The notes under the pieces: model-generated
The model's database searches: none
What the model was told of the DNA's origin: nothing
The model's input: the letters and a program-made list of their open reading frames with translations, nothing else
Made by a program: the position numbers and the translations under genes
Part shown: positions 9,283 to 17,586 of the stretch, in pieces
Numbering within the stretch: position 1 is the stretch's first letter
Layout: the number at the start of each line of letters is the position of its first letter
Assembly: GCA_041687675.1 (NCBI GenBank)
Contig: JAWLBM010000017.1
Span: 1 to 64,000, forward strand
Source of the DNA: JAWLBM01 sp041687675
GTDB taxonomy: Bacteria > Pseudomonadota > Alphaproteobacteria > Rhizobiales > Pleomorphomonadaceae
Length of the DNA: 64,000 bases
Direction of reading: 5' to 3'

Positions 9283-9317
9283 CGGCGGGGCGCGGCCCAA
9301 AGGACCGCACCCCGCCG
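9283..9317 (-). terminator. Intra-operon hairpin between TRAP binding protein and permease
   Basis: On the minus strand CGGCGGGGTGCGGTCC pairs with GGGCCGCGCCCCGCCG around a short T-rich loop. The two imperfect positions become G-U wobbles only in the minus-strand RNA. It lies in the 100-base gap after the binding-protein stop. Such hairpins often stabilise the upstream transcript or attenuate the permease, keeping binding protein in excess. Confidence 0.5.
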
Positions 9318-9335
9318 GATCGTCCGTTCAGCCGG

Positions 9336-10322
9336 TCACTGCTTGATCAACTCGGCCGGAATGTTGGCGCCGTTCTCGTTGAACCAGCGCGCCGCGCCCG
9401 GGTGCCAGGGGATGAAGGTGTTCTTGTCGGCGTTCTCCACCGTCGCGGTCGCGGCCGACTTATGCACCTGCACCATGCGGGCGTTGTCGCCCATGACAGC
9501 CTTGGTGGCCTCGTAGACGAAGGACTCCGGCAGGTCGCAGTTGACCACGGCGAAGTTCCACATCGACACCGCGCGGGCCGGCTCGGTCAGCGTGGTGTAG
9601 GTGTCGGCCGGAATGTCGAAGGCGGAGACCGGGAAGGCCTCGATGATCTCCTTCTGCTCCTCCTCGGTGAACTCGATGATGTTCACGTCGGTCTGCACCT
9701 CGAGCTGCGACACCTCCGGGATCGGGATGCCGGCGGCGAAGGCGATCACGTCGATGAGGCCGTCCTGCAGCTGGCTGCCGAGGTCCGACCAGCCGCCGTT
9801 GCGGCGCTCGAAGTTGACGCCGAGCGTCTCCAGCATCTCCGGGAAGTAGGTGTCCGACGTGGAGCCGGCCGGGCCGAAGCCGACGCGGGCGCCGTCCGGG
9901 ATCTCGTCGATGGAGGTGATGCCCGAGGACTTCAGCGCCGTCACCGAGAAGGGCGTCTCGTACATCGGGAAATGCGCGCAGACGTTGGTCATCTCGAGGC
10001 CCGGCGCGATCGGGCTCTCGCCGGCGATCGACACCTTGGCCGGACCCATGGTGGTCATGCCGAACTGGGCCTCGCCGGTGTGCACCAGCGCCATGTTCTG
10101 CATCGGGCCGCCGGTCACCTCGGCGCCGCCGGGAACCCCGGTCGCCTCGGAGATGATGTTGGCGTAGCCCGATCCGAACACGAAGAAGGTACCGCCCTGC
10201 GAGGCGGTCGCCACCGTGAAGCTCGACGGCCAGCCGGTCTTGTCGACCTCCTGCGCATGGACCGTCAGCGCCGTCGCCAGCATGGACGCCGTGGCCAGCG
10301 CCATGACACGAGCCTTGTTCAT
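9336..10322 (-). CDS. TAXI family TRAP transporter solute-binding protein
   Basis: 328 residues. It is the periplasmic receptor of the TRAP system encoded downstream. The start at 10322 follows a strong ribosome site (GGGAGGAA) and opens a classic signal peptide, MNKARVMALATASMLATALT, cleaved after VHA. The mature protein shows TAXI (TRAP-associated extracytoplasmic immunogenic) features: FTVATASQGGTFFVFGSGYA near the N-terminus, then a GGPMQNMALVHTGEAQFGMT segment. It ends PWHPGAARWFNENG....IPAELIKQ, the usual tail of the family. It precedes the permease gene in the same operon with a hairpin between them. Substrate unknown. Confidence 0.92.
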   Translation of the reverse strand: MNKARVMALATASMLATALTVHAQEVDKTGWPSSFTVATASQGGTFFVFGSGYANIISEATGVPGGAEVTGGPMQNMALVHTGEAQFGMTTMGPAKVSIAGESPIAPGLEMTNVCAHFPMYETPFSVTALKSSGITSIDEIPDGARVGFGPAGSTSDTYFPEMLETLGVNFERRNGGWSDLGSQLQDGLIDVIAFAAGIPIPEVSQLEVQTDVNIIEFTEEEQKEIIEAFPVSAFDIPADTYTTLTEPARAVSMWNFAVVNCDLPESFVYEATKAVMGDNARMVQVHKSAATATVENADKNTFIPWHPGAARWFNENGANIPAELIKQ

Positions 10323-10584
10323 CCGGATTCCTCCCGCTTGCCTGTGTTCAGGTCTTCCCCGAAGAGAAAATTTTGCATTTGACTGGCGGTTCCCGGTCGC
10401 CCGTGCATCGCGCCAGCATCTCCCGCGGTCTCCTCCCGGCGGAATACTGGATAGTATGGAAACCCTGGCGGGCTTTGACACCCTTACAGCTGTTCGACCA
10501 TAAGACGACTTGACTTGCAAGCGCTTCTCCGCTCGCAAGCATCGGCCGCAAGGACGGAAAGCCGCCGATTTCCCTGCCGGCGGC

Positions 10585-11043
10585 TCAGTCCTCGTCGGCG
10601 GCCGCGCCGGGCCCGGGCGGCGGATCGGCAGAAAGCCGGGCGGAGACCGCCGCCATCCTCTCCGCGGCGAGGGAGGCGGTTCGCCGCTCGAGGTCGCGGT
10701 AGGCGTCGACGAGGTCGCGGCCGAGGGGGGTCACCTCCGCTCCGCCGCCGCCCGGTCCGCCGGCGGTGGCCGAGACGACCGGGCCGTCGAAGGACCGGTT
10801 GAGCGCATCCACCAGCGTCCAGGCCCGCCGGTAGGACATCCCGAGCGCGCGGCCGGCGGCGGAAATCGACCCGGTCCGCCCCACCGCCTCGAGAAGCGCC
10901 ACCTTCCCCGGCCCGATGCGGACCCCGGGAGCGAGGTCGACCCGCAGGCTGACCGCCGGCGCGGACCGGGTGGCATCGCCGTCCGCGGCGGCATGGCCGC
11001 GCTTCGCACCCTCCGCCGCCGTCTCGCCATCGGTCCCGCTCAT
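10585..11043 (-). CDS. ModE-like winged-helix transcriptional regulator
   Basis: 152 residues. Residues about 38-120 form a LysR/ModE-type winged helix: IGPGKVALLEAVGRTGSISA, then AAGRALGMSYRRAWTLVDAL, the characteristic N-terminal DNA-binding domain of ModE. The molybdate-binding TOBE domains of full-length ModE are absent, so molybdate sensing is doubtful. The tails are low-complexity and Ala/Gly/Pro-rich. It lies upstream of the TRAP genes on the same strand, 262 bases away, and may regulate them, but no operator was identified. The start ATG at 11043 has GGAG about 10 bases upstream. Confidence 0.75.
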   Translation of the reverse strand: MSGTDGETAAEGAKRGHAAADGDATRSAPAVSLRVDLAPGVRIGPGKVALLEAVGRTGSISAAGRALGMSYRRAWTLVDALNRSFDGPVVSATAGGPGGGGAEVTPLGRDLVDAYRDLERRTASLAAERMAAVSARLSADPPPGPGAAADED

Positions 11044-11168
11044 CCGCCCGGCTCTCCGTCCCGAACCCTGCGGCGAGAATGCCCCGCGCCGCCGGGTGCG
11101 GCAACCCGGGCCGGGCCGGCGGGTCGGTTCTCGAGCCCGGCTCCGCGAGCCCGCCGGGCAGGCTCCGG

Positions 11169-13325
11169 CTACTTGAGCTTCAGCCGCTTGGCCGTGAACT
11201 TGCCGGTCTTGACGACCCGGACCTCGAAGTCGGCCTTGCGGTCGCCGTCGGTGTCGCCCTGCAGCAGCCCCTTGGCGAACCGCAGGCGCCCCGGCCGTCC
11301 GTCGAACGGCTTGGAGCCGATGAAGCTGAAGCGCTGGCGGCCGGGCTTGCCGCTGTTCGCGTCGAGCTTCGACAGGTCGATCGTCTCGCCGGCCGCGGCG
11401 TCGAAGTCGGCGATGGTGTCGCGGCTCGCCTTGCCCGGTCTGCTGTCGGAGGCGCTGCGGTAGACGAAGACGTCCCTGCCGGGGCCGCCCACCAGGCGGT
11501 CACGCCCGCCGCCGCCCTCGATCCGGTCGTCTCCGGCCAGGCCCTTCAGGACGTTTGCCTGACCATTCCCTGTGATCCGGTTGGAGAGCGCATTGCCGGT
11601 GCCTCGCTTCGCCGACCCGGTCAGGACGAGGTGTTCGATCTCGTCGCCGAGGGTCCAGTCGACGGAGGACCTCACGGTGTCGGTTCCCTCGCCGGGGCGC
11701 TCGACGGTCCGGTCGCCCGGGTTGTCGACCACGAAGACGTCGTTGCCGGGCCCGCCGTCCATCCAGTCCGCCCCCGCTCCGCCATCGATCCGGTCGTTCC
11801 CCGGCCCGGCATAGATGCGGTCCGGCCCGTCGCCCGCGGAGATGGTGTCGTTGCCGCCGAGCGGCGGCGGCAGGGCGGCGACAAGGACCTGCTGCGTCGC
11901 ACCTGTTCCCGTCAGATTGGCGGCATTGCTCTCGAACCCGACCAGGCGGCCGTCCGCCGAGTAGACCGGGCGGTTGCTTTCCTTGTCTCCCGCGGCGCCG
12001 CCGGGAACGCGGGACAGCAGTCTCAGCTCGCCGGTGAGGAGGTTCTTCTCGAGGATCTGCCGTGTGTTCTGCCCCACCCCGGCAACCAGGTTGGTCGCCG
12101 AACTGGCGAAGACGACCGAGAGCCCGTCCGGGGAGAACCGCGGGTACTCGCTGGTGCCGTTCCCCTGGCCGCCGTCCTTGCCCACCGAGACGAGGCGAAC
12201 CTCTCCCGGCGATCCTCCGAGCGGACCGCCGGGCTTCAGGATCTTGAGGTAGATGTCATCAGAGCCGTTGAGGTCGACCGGACCGAGGTTTGTCGCGAGA
12301 CTCTGGAAGACGACGGCCCGGCCGTCCGGGGAGAACTCGGCGAAGGCGCTCGTGTTGTTTCCGGGCGTTCCCTGCTTGTCGGCCGAAACGACTTCCACCT
12401 TGCCGGCCACGTCGCCGTCGTCCTCGACCTTGCCGAGCGTCTTCATGACGATCTGCATGCTGCTCCCGCCGCCATTGAGCTGCGGGCTGCTCGTATCAAA
12501 GGCGACCGCGGCGCCATCTGGGCTGAAGACCGGGCGAAAAGCATTGCCCTCCGCCGTGGAACCGTTCGTGGGCACGGAAACCCGAACGGTCTTGCTGAAG
12601 TCGGCAGGGTCGGCGAGATAGACGTCGGAGTCGAGACTGGATTCGGGCGGAGAGTCGGAGCCGGCGAGGTTCGTCGCATAGGATGAGAAGCCCAGCCGGC
12701 TACCGTCGGGGGAGAAGACGGGCGAGAGCGTGGTCTGGTCGGCAGGAAGGCCAGTTCGACCACGGGACGCCAGGGACAGGGCACCTGTCGCGAGGTCCGC
12801 CACCCAGGCCTGGAGCTGCCCGTTGCCGCCGAGCAGTTCATTTGCCTCGGAGATGAACGCAAGGCGCGCGCCGTCCGGCGAGAACGTCGGCGCCGAGCTC
12901 GCGCCCGACAGGGGAGTGCCGGCGCCGTTCCGCGACACCAGCTGCAGCACTCCGCTCGCGAGGTCCTTGAGGAGCACGGCGCGGCCGCCGCCGTTGAGCA
13001 CTGCACCGGCGAGGTTATCCGAAAACGTGTCGAACGCCGCGAAGCGTCCGTCCGGAGAGAAGGCGATGTTGGCGCTCGCCGCCTCGCCCGCGACGCCCGC
13101 CGCGGTCCTGGAGACGAGCGTCAGCGAGGTGATCTCGCCCGGCCCGCTCAGCGGGTCGCCGTAGATCGTGTCGGCTCCGCTGGACCCGTCGATGGTCGAG
13201 GCGCCGGAACCGCCGGTGGCGACGAGGTCGCCGGGCTTCATGGCGATGCTGTCGGCGAATGCGGGCGCGGGAATGGCAAGGACGAGCCCGAGGGCCGTCG
13301 AGCGGAGAAGGAGGGCGGCGGACAT
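11169..13325 (-). CDS. Secreted seven-bladed propeller (PD40/TolB-like) and RTX repeat protein
   Basis: 718 residues. The ATG at 13325 is preferred over the GTG three codons upstream because AAAGG lies 8 bases before it. Order of parts: Sec signal peptide to about residue 25; one RTX-like motif (GSSGADTIYGDP); seven PD40 motifs of the form FSPDGxxxxFxSxATN, suggesting a seven-bladed beta-propeller (about 65-470); RTX calcium-binding nonapeptides (GGxGxDxxx, about 492-530 and 575-623); and a serralysin-like end with DTIADFD, FSFIGSKPF and GDTDGDRKADF. It is paralogous to the protein at 43033-45081. RTX repeats bind calcium outside the cell. A Sec signal together with an RTX C-terminus is unusual. 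No catalytic domain was found. Confidence 0.82.
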   Translation of the reverse strand: MSAALLLRSTALGLVLAIPAPAFADSIAMKPGDLVATGGSGASTIDGSSGADTIYGDPLSGPGEITSLTLVSRTAAGVAGEAASANIAFSPDGRFAAFDTFSDNLAGAVLNGGGRAVLLKDLASGVLQLVSRNGAGTPLSGASSAPTFSPDGARLAFISEANELLGGNGQLQAWVADLATGALSLASRGRTGLPADQTTLSPVFSPDGSRLGFSSYATNLAGSDSPPESSLDSDVYLADPADFSKTVRVSVPTNGSTAEGNAFRPVFSPDGAAVAFDTSSPQLNGGGSSMQIVMKTLGKVEDDGDVAGKVEVVSADKQGTPGNNTSAFAEFSPDGRAVVFQSLATNLGPVDLNGSDDIYLKILKPGGPLGGSPGEVRLVSVGKDGGQGNGTSEYPRFSPDGLSVVFASSATNLVAGVGQNTRQILEKNLLTGELRLLSRVPGGAAGDKESNRPVYSADGRLVGFESNAANLTGTGATQQVLVAALPPPLGGNDTISAGDGPDRIYAGPGNDRIDGGAGADWMDGGPGNDVFVVDNPGDRTVERPGEGTDTVRSSVDWTLGDEIEHLVLTGSAKRGTGNALSNRITGNGQANVLKGLAGDDRIEGGGGRDRLVGGPGRDVFVYRSASDSRPGKASRDTIADFDAAAGETIDLSKLDANSGKPGRQRFSFIGSKPFDGRPGRLRFAKGLLQGDTDGDRKADFEVRVVKTGKFTAKRLKLK

Positions 13326-13434
13326 GAGACACACCTTTCGAAACGTACTGATTGTCGTTTCTTACGGTATGTCACAAACTGCAAAAAAGTGCAACTAATT
13401 GCGCGTCCGGGCCGGCCCGGGTAGCCGGAGCCGG

Positions 13435-14160
13435 CTATCGCTGCGCAAACCTCCATGACGGCGTGCCGGCGATCTCGAGGACCATCTTGCGGCGGACGGC
13501 CTCGGCGAAGGTGGTGGTCTCGTCGGCGGTCATGACGAAGGCGCCGGGGCCGCCGATGATGTCGCGCTCGTAGTGGACGTTCAGCGGCTCCCCGTTCACC
13601 CGGCGGACGAGGCCGCCGGGGCGGACGATGACGAGGCCGTTGATGGTGACGCCCTTCGCCACCGCGTCGTCGCGCGCCGCCTGCACCGCGCGGCCGCCGA
13701 TGTTCGGCCCGTCGCCGGAGACGTCGACCACCTTCTTGAGGCCATCGTAGGCGTTGGTCTCGATGAGGTTCACCGAGAAGTCGATGGCCGCCGAGATGGA
13801 GTTGTAGCCGACGGCGGCGCGCGGGCGGGTGACCAGCGCCTCGGCGAAGCGGGCGGCGCTCTCCGGCCCGTCAATCACGGTCCAGTCGACGATGATGTGC
13901 TGGGAGACCGGGCCGCCCCATTCGACGTAGGCGACGGCGATCCTGCCGTAGGCGCCGGAGGCGATCGCCTCCTGCACCTCCCGGCTCATCACCGCGTCGG
14001 CATAGCCCTGCCGCTGCAGCGCGAGCTCGTCGTCGTCGATCGAGCCCGATCCGTCGGCCGCCAGCACCAGTTCGACGTCGAGTTCCTCCGCCGCGGCGGG
14101 CAGGGCGGGGGAGAGGGCGAGGGCGAGGAGGAAGGCGGTGAGCGGCAGGGGGCGCGTCAT
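13435..14160 (-). CDS. DUF1194 domain protein (von Willebrand A-like), secreted
   Basis: 241 residues from the ATG at 14160. A signal peptide (MTRPLPLTAFLLALALSPAL) is followed by a VWA-like fold with a MIDAS-type motif, LAADGSGSIDDDE, near residue 35. Further conserved stretches are VVDVSGDGPNIGG and a late AFVMTADETTTFAEAVRRKM. DUF1194 proteins are widespread in Rhizobiales and have no established function; the metal-binding VWA fold suggests protein-protein adhesion. A paralogue lies at 51256-52011 (same order of motifs). It sits directly upstream of the propeller/RTX gene on the same strand, but 110 bases and that gene's own leader separate them. Confidence 0.85.
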   Translation of the reverse strand: MTRPLPLTAFLLALALSPALPAAAEELDVELVLAADGSGSIDDDELALQRQGYADAVMSREVQEAIASGAYGRIAVAYVEWGGPVSQHIIVDWTVIDGPESAARFAEALVTRPRAAVGYNSISAAIDFSVNLIETNAYDGLKKVVDVSGDGPNIGGRAVQAARDDAVAKGVTINGLVIVRPGGLVRRVNGEPLNVHYERDIIGGPGAFVMTADETTTFAEAVRRKMVLEIAGTPSWRFAQR

Positions 14161-14223
14161 CGGGCGTCGTCTCCGTGTCGTTCCGGGCCCCAAGGAGGCC
14201 GGACAGGAGGCGCCGCCGTCAAA

Positions 14224-15081
14224 TCACGCGTGCGCGAACGCGAAATAGAGCTCCCGCGCGCGGATCGCCACCGGCCCGGGCTGCAGGTGCCGGTCCTCGA
14301 AGCGGGTGACAGGCATCACCTTGGAATAGTTGCCGGATGAGAAGATCTCGTCGGCCTGCCGGACGTCGTCCACGCCGAGCACCGTCTCGCGCACCTCGTA
14401 GCCGTCCTCGCGCAGGAGCTGCGCCACCCGCGAGCGGGTGACGCCGGCAAGGAAGGTGCCGTTGGCGACCGGCGTCGATACCACGCCGTCCTTGACGATG
14501 AAGACATTGGCGGTGGCGAACTCGGCCACGTTGCCGAGCACGTCGCAGACCAGCGCGTTGTCGAAGCCCCGCGCCTTGGCCTCGAGCAGCGCCCGCCCGT
14601 TGTTCGGGTAGAGGCAGCCGGCCTTGGCCTCCAGGGGCGCGGTGCCGGGGAGCGGCCGGCGGACGGTGGTCGACAGCATCGCCGAGAAGCCGGTCGGCGG
14701 CGGGATCGGCGCCTCGTAGAGGGTGAGCAGGAAGCGGGTCGATTCGGCGAGCGGCGGCACCGACATGAAGCCGCCCTCCTCGGCCCAGTACATCGGCCGG
14801 ACGTAGAGCTCGGCGTCCTTCGGGAACCGGTCGGCGCCCTCGTGGACGAGCCGGGCGATCTCCTCCGGCCGCATCAGCGGGGAGAGGCCCATGGCCAGGG
14901 CGCTGCGGTTCACCCGCTGGCAGTGCAGGTCGAGGTCCGGCGCGACGCCCTCGAACCAGCGCGCGCCGTCGAACACGGAGGAGCCCAGCCAGAAGGCATG
15001 CGAGCGCGGCCCGAGGATCGGGATGTTGCCCTCGTGCCAGGTCCCGTCGAGCCAGGTCCACGTGCGCGACCACTCGGTCAT
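14224..15081 (-). CDS. ilvE: Branched-chain amino acid aminotransferase (class IV PLP)
   Basis: 285 residues. It transfers the amino group between glutamate and branched-chain 2-oxo acids, the last step of valine, leucine and isoleucine synthesis. It shows the fold-type IV layout: an N-terminal WLDGTWHEGNIPILGPRSHA with VFDGARWFEG, the PLP-lysine region EAKAGCLYPNNGRALLEAKA near residue 165, and the phosphate-binding stretch GNVAEFATANVF. I chose ATG 15081 (MTEWSRTWTW), which follows GGAGACGAG; the upstream in-frame start lacks similarity. D-amino acid aminotransferase and aminodeoxychorismate lyase are related alternatives, but the start and the alphaproteobacterial pattern favour IlvE. Confidence 0.85.
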   Translation of the reverse strand: MTEWSRTWTWLDGTWHEGNIPILGPRSHAFWLGSSVFDGARWFEGVAPDLDLHCQRVNRSALAMGLSPLMRPEEIARLVHEGADRFPKDAELYVRPMYWAEEGGFMSVPPLAESTRFLLTLYEAPIPPPTGFSAMLSTTVRRPLPGTAPLEAKAGCLYPNNGRALLEAKARGFDNALVCDVLGNVAEFATANVFIVKDGVVSTPVANGTFLAGVTRSRVAQLLREDGYEVRETVLGVDDVRQADEIFSSGNYSKVMPVTRFEDRHLQPGPVAIRARELYFAFAHA

Positions 15082-15200
15082 GTCGTCTCGTCTCCGGTGC
15101 GGAAAAGCGAGGCGGCACACTCGACCCGGAGCGGTCGGGCTGTCAAGCCGGGGTCCGCCGGGACGGCCCTGCCGGGGGGAGGCGGGCCGCGGTCCGGCGG

Positions 15201-16328
15201 TCAGCCGCGCTCGCGGCGGGGGTGGGGAACGGTGTCGGGGCGCAGCGCCGGCTGCGGTTCGCGGGCGCGCACCGGGGTGCCGGCCTCGAGCTGCGGGCGG
15301 TGCGGCGGCCGGTTCGGCAGCGGCGCCGGGTCGCGGGGCCAGCGGCCGGCGAGCAGGGTGGCCGAGCGCAGCGAGACGCCCGCCCGCAGCTCGACGAGCC
15401 GCTTCACCTCGAAGTAGTCGCGGGTCTCGCCCTCGCCGGAGAAGAGGATCACCCGGGTCGCCACCGGCTCGTCGAGCCCGGCGGCCTTCAGCGCCAGGGC
15501 GAGCGGCTCGCCACCCTTGTCGGCGACGAGGCGCCGGGCGATGCCCTCGTCGATGTCGAGGAGGCGCGCCAGGATCGCGGCGACCCGGTCCAGGTCGCGG
15601 GAGAGGGCCGTGCGGGCGAGTTCGGCGACCATCTCCGGGTCCGGCCGTGGCGTGCGCGGCAGCGGCCGGCGGGCGGCGAAGTCGCGCAGCGCGAGCACCT
15701 CCAGCGACTGCAGCACCCGCTTGCGGCCGCGATCATCGAGGTCCAGGAAGAGGTCGACCAGGTCCGCGTCGTCCACGTCCTCGGAACGGCGGGCGAGGGC
15801 CGAGGCGATCTCCGGCCGGCCGCGGGCGGTGGCGAGCAGGCGCGGCATCAGGTCCTCGGGGATCCGGCTGTCGAGGTTGCCGGCAAGGCCCGCGAGGGCC
15901 GCCAGGTCGCCCTTGTTCAGCAACGCCTCGATCACGTCCGGCGAGAGGCCCGGGCGGGCGGCGACCAGGGCGAGGTGCTCGGCCGAGCCGCCGCCGACCA
16001 GCGCCAGCAGGACCATGTCGTCAAGCGCCGCCGCGCCGGTGATCACCGGGCCAGCAACGGAAGGCTCGTCGGCGGCCAGCAGCGCCAGCACGGAGGCCGG
16101 CGCATCGGCCCGGGGGGCGAGCATCCCGGCGACGGCGACGCGGTCCTCGACCGGGGTCACGCGCACCAGCTGCATCGCCAGTTCCTCGTAGATGGCGATC
16201 TCGTTGCGGCTGTGGCGGGCCTCGAAGACGAACAGCTCGGTCGCGGCCTTCAGCAGCGCGCTGCCGCGCTGCGAGTCCGTGGCGAGGGTGAGGCGGAGGA
16301 CCCCGTCGGAAAAGGGCGCGGAACTCAT
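15201..16328 (-). CDS. DUF2336 domain-containing protein
   Basis: 375 residues, cytoplasmic and alpha-helical. It shows the alphaproteobacterial DUF2336 pattern: an N-terminal segment ending near EARHSRNEIAIYEELAMQLV, HEAT-like helical repeats with short Leu/Ala-rich motifs (ALVAARPGLSPDVIEALLNK, ALAGLAGNLDSRIPEDLMPR), and a C-terminal stretch around VATRVILFSGEGETRDYFEV. The last 50 residues are Pro/Arg-rich and probably disordered. The family has no proven function. It is divergent from the 60-residue gene at 16552, with a 223-base shared spacer. The start ATG at 16328 has only a weak ribosome site. Confidence 0.8.
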   Translation of the reverse strand: MSSAPFSDGVLRLTLATDSQRGSALLKAATELFVFEARHSRNEIAIYEELAMQLVRVTPVEDRVAVAGMLAPRADAPASVLALLAADEPSVAGPVITGAAALDDMVLLALVGGGSAEHLALVAARPGLSPDVIEALLNKGDLAALAGLAGNLDSRIPEDLMPRLLATARGRPEIASALARRSEDVDDADLVDLFLDLDDRGRKRVLQSLEVLALRDFAARRPLPRTPRPDPEMVAELARTALSRDLDRVAAILARLLDIDEGIARRLVADKGGEPLALALKAAGLDEPVATRVILFSGEGETRDYFEVKRLVELRAGVSLRSATLLAGRWPRDPAPLPNRPPHRPQLEAGTPVRAREPQPALRPDTVPHPRRERG

Positions 16329-16551
16329 CGGCTCGTCCAGCGTCTCCCGGTGGAGGGGCGGCGGGAGAATCGGCCGCCGGAGACGTCAGGATGCGGGGCG
16401 AATCGTAAACCGCTCCTTAACCAAGTCACCATAAGCCTGGGTGGCGTAAATCGCGTTCGTCCGGGATCTGAGGTATCCCGGTACAGCCCGTAAGGAAGTA
16501 GAAGAGTCCGGGGAGGTGGGGACAGAACGACGGCACGCAAAGGAGCCGGCC

Positions 16552-16734
16552 ATGGCTACGATCCTGCAGTTCGAGGTGCGTCCCGGGACGGCGTTGCGGC
16601 GAAGGCCGGACCGTCCGTGCGAGATCACCATCTTCCCCGGCGTGCGCTACGACCGCCGATGGCCGACCGAGCCCGTCGAAACCGCCGCCGGCCCGCAGCC
16701 GCCGTCCGACTGCCCCGAGGTCTCCGCCCGCTGA
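16552..16734 (+). CDS. Small conserved 60-residue protein
   Basis: The ATG at 16552 follows AAAGGAG at an ideal distance. The protein begins MATILQF and carries CEITIFPGVRYDRRW in the middle. Similar short proteins with an I-x-I/L-F-x-GVRYER core are common in Rhizobiales, usually 50-80 residues and without known role. There is no signal peptide or membrane segment. The tail is Pro/Ala-rich and probably unstructured. It stands alone between a divergent DUF2336 gene and a downstream lipoprotein gene. Family membership is from memory of the motif rather than a search. Confidence 0.65.
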   Translation: MATILQFEVRPGTALRRRPDRPCEITIFPGVRYDRRWPTEPVETAAGPQPPSDCPEVSAR

Positions 16735-16783
16735 GCCGCAGCCGGCCCTTGCGCGACGGCCCCGAATCCGACCACCGTCGGGC

Positions 16784-17581
16784 ATGCATGCCCGGCCCTT
16801 CCGACGCCCCGCGCGCCTTGCGCTGATCCTCGCCCTCGGCCTTGCCGCCTGCGGGCGGCCGACGGGCGACTTCGGCCGGGCCCGCCCCTCCGCGCTGCAC
16901 GACGACCTCCTCCCGGCCGCCGGCGCGGCGATCGCCCGGCGGTACGGCGAACCGGTCTCGGCCTTCAACCTCACCGACGACGAGCGCGAACTGCGCGACC
17001 GGGCCTGGACCTTCGTGCGCCCGCCGCATGCGGGCGACTGGTGGATGGCGACGGAGGTCGAAGGCCAGCGCACGCGGGTGTCGCCGGTGGCCGACCCGGG
17101 CTTCGACCCGGCCCGCTACTACGACCACCTGCGCTCGGATCCCTTCCGCTCCTCCGAGGCCCGCTGGTCGAGGGTGATGGAGGACATCACCGCCGACGCC
17201 CTCCTGGTGCCACCCTTCTGCGACGTCGCCGCGCGGGTCCGGCGGGCGGATGTCGAGCGTCTCGCCGCCGCCCGGCGCGTGGCCTCGCCGGAGCCCTGGG
17301 TGATCGAGGCGGAGGAGCGCGTCTTCGAAAACAACGAGGTCATGTCCTGGGCCTGGCGCGCGCGCGAATACCGGCTGGCGTCCTACCGGATCGCCATCGA
17401 CCGGCTGCAGGTGGAGACGCCGTCCGACCGGCTGTTCGAGGCCAACCGGGCCTTCGCGGCGCTCGCCGGCGCCTATTGCGAGGGCGCTCCCGCGGCCGGC
17501 AGCCTCCCGGCGCCGCAGCCGCGCCGCGGCCGCGCCTGGCGCGGGCCGGATCCCTTCGAGGCGCCGGTGCTGCAGAAGTAG
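16784..17581 (+). CDS. Hypothetical lipoprotein
   Basis: 265 residues. A positively charged start and the stretch LALILALGLAACG form a lipoprotein signal with lipobox LAAC (Cys about 22), so the mature protein should be anchored in the membrane. The rest is soluble, with conserved-looking acidic and aromatic segments: DDERELRDRAWTFVRPPHAG, DPARYYDHLRSDPFRSSEAR, and a Trp-rich EVMSWAWRAREYRLASYRIA. I do not recognise the family. It lies 50 bases after the small 60-residue gene on the same strand and converges with the DUF1254 gene 6 bases beyond its stop. Confidence 0.75.
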   Translation: MHARPFRRPARLALILALGLAACGRPTGDFGRARPSALHDDLLPAAGAAIARRYGEPVSAFNLTDDERELRDRAWTFVRPPHAGDWWMATEVEGQRTRVSPVADPGFDPARYYDHLRSDPFRSSEARWSRVMEDITADALLVPPFCDVAARVRRADVERLAAARRVASPEPWVIEAEERVFENNEVMSWAWRAREYRLASYRIAIDRLQVETPSDRLFEANRAFAALAGAYCEGAPAAGSLPAPQPRRGRAWRGPDPFEAPVLQK

Positions 17582-17586
17582 CCGGC

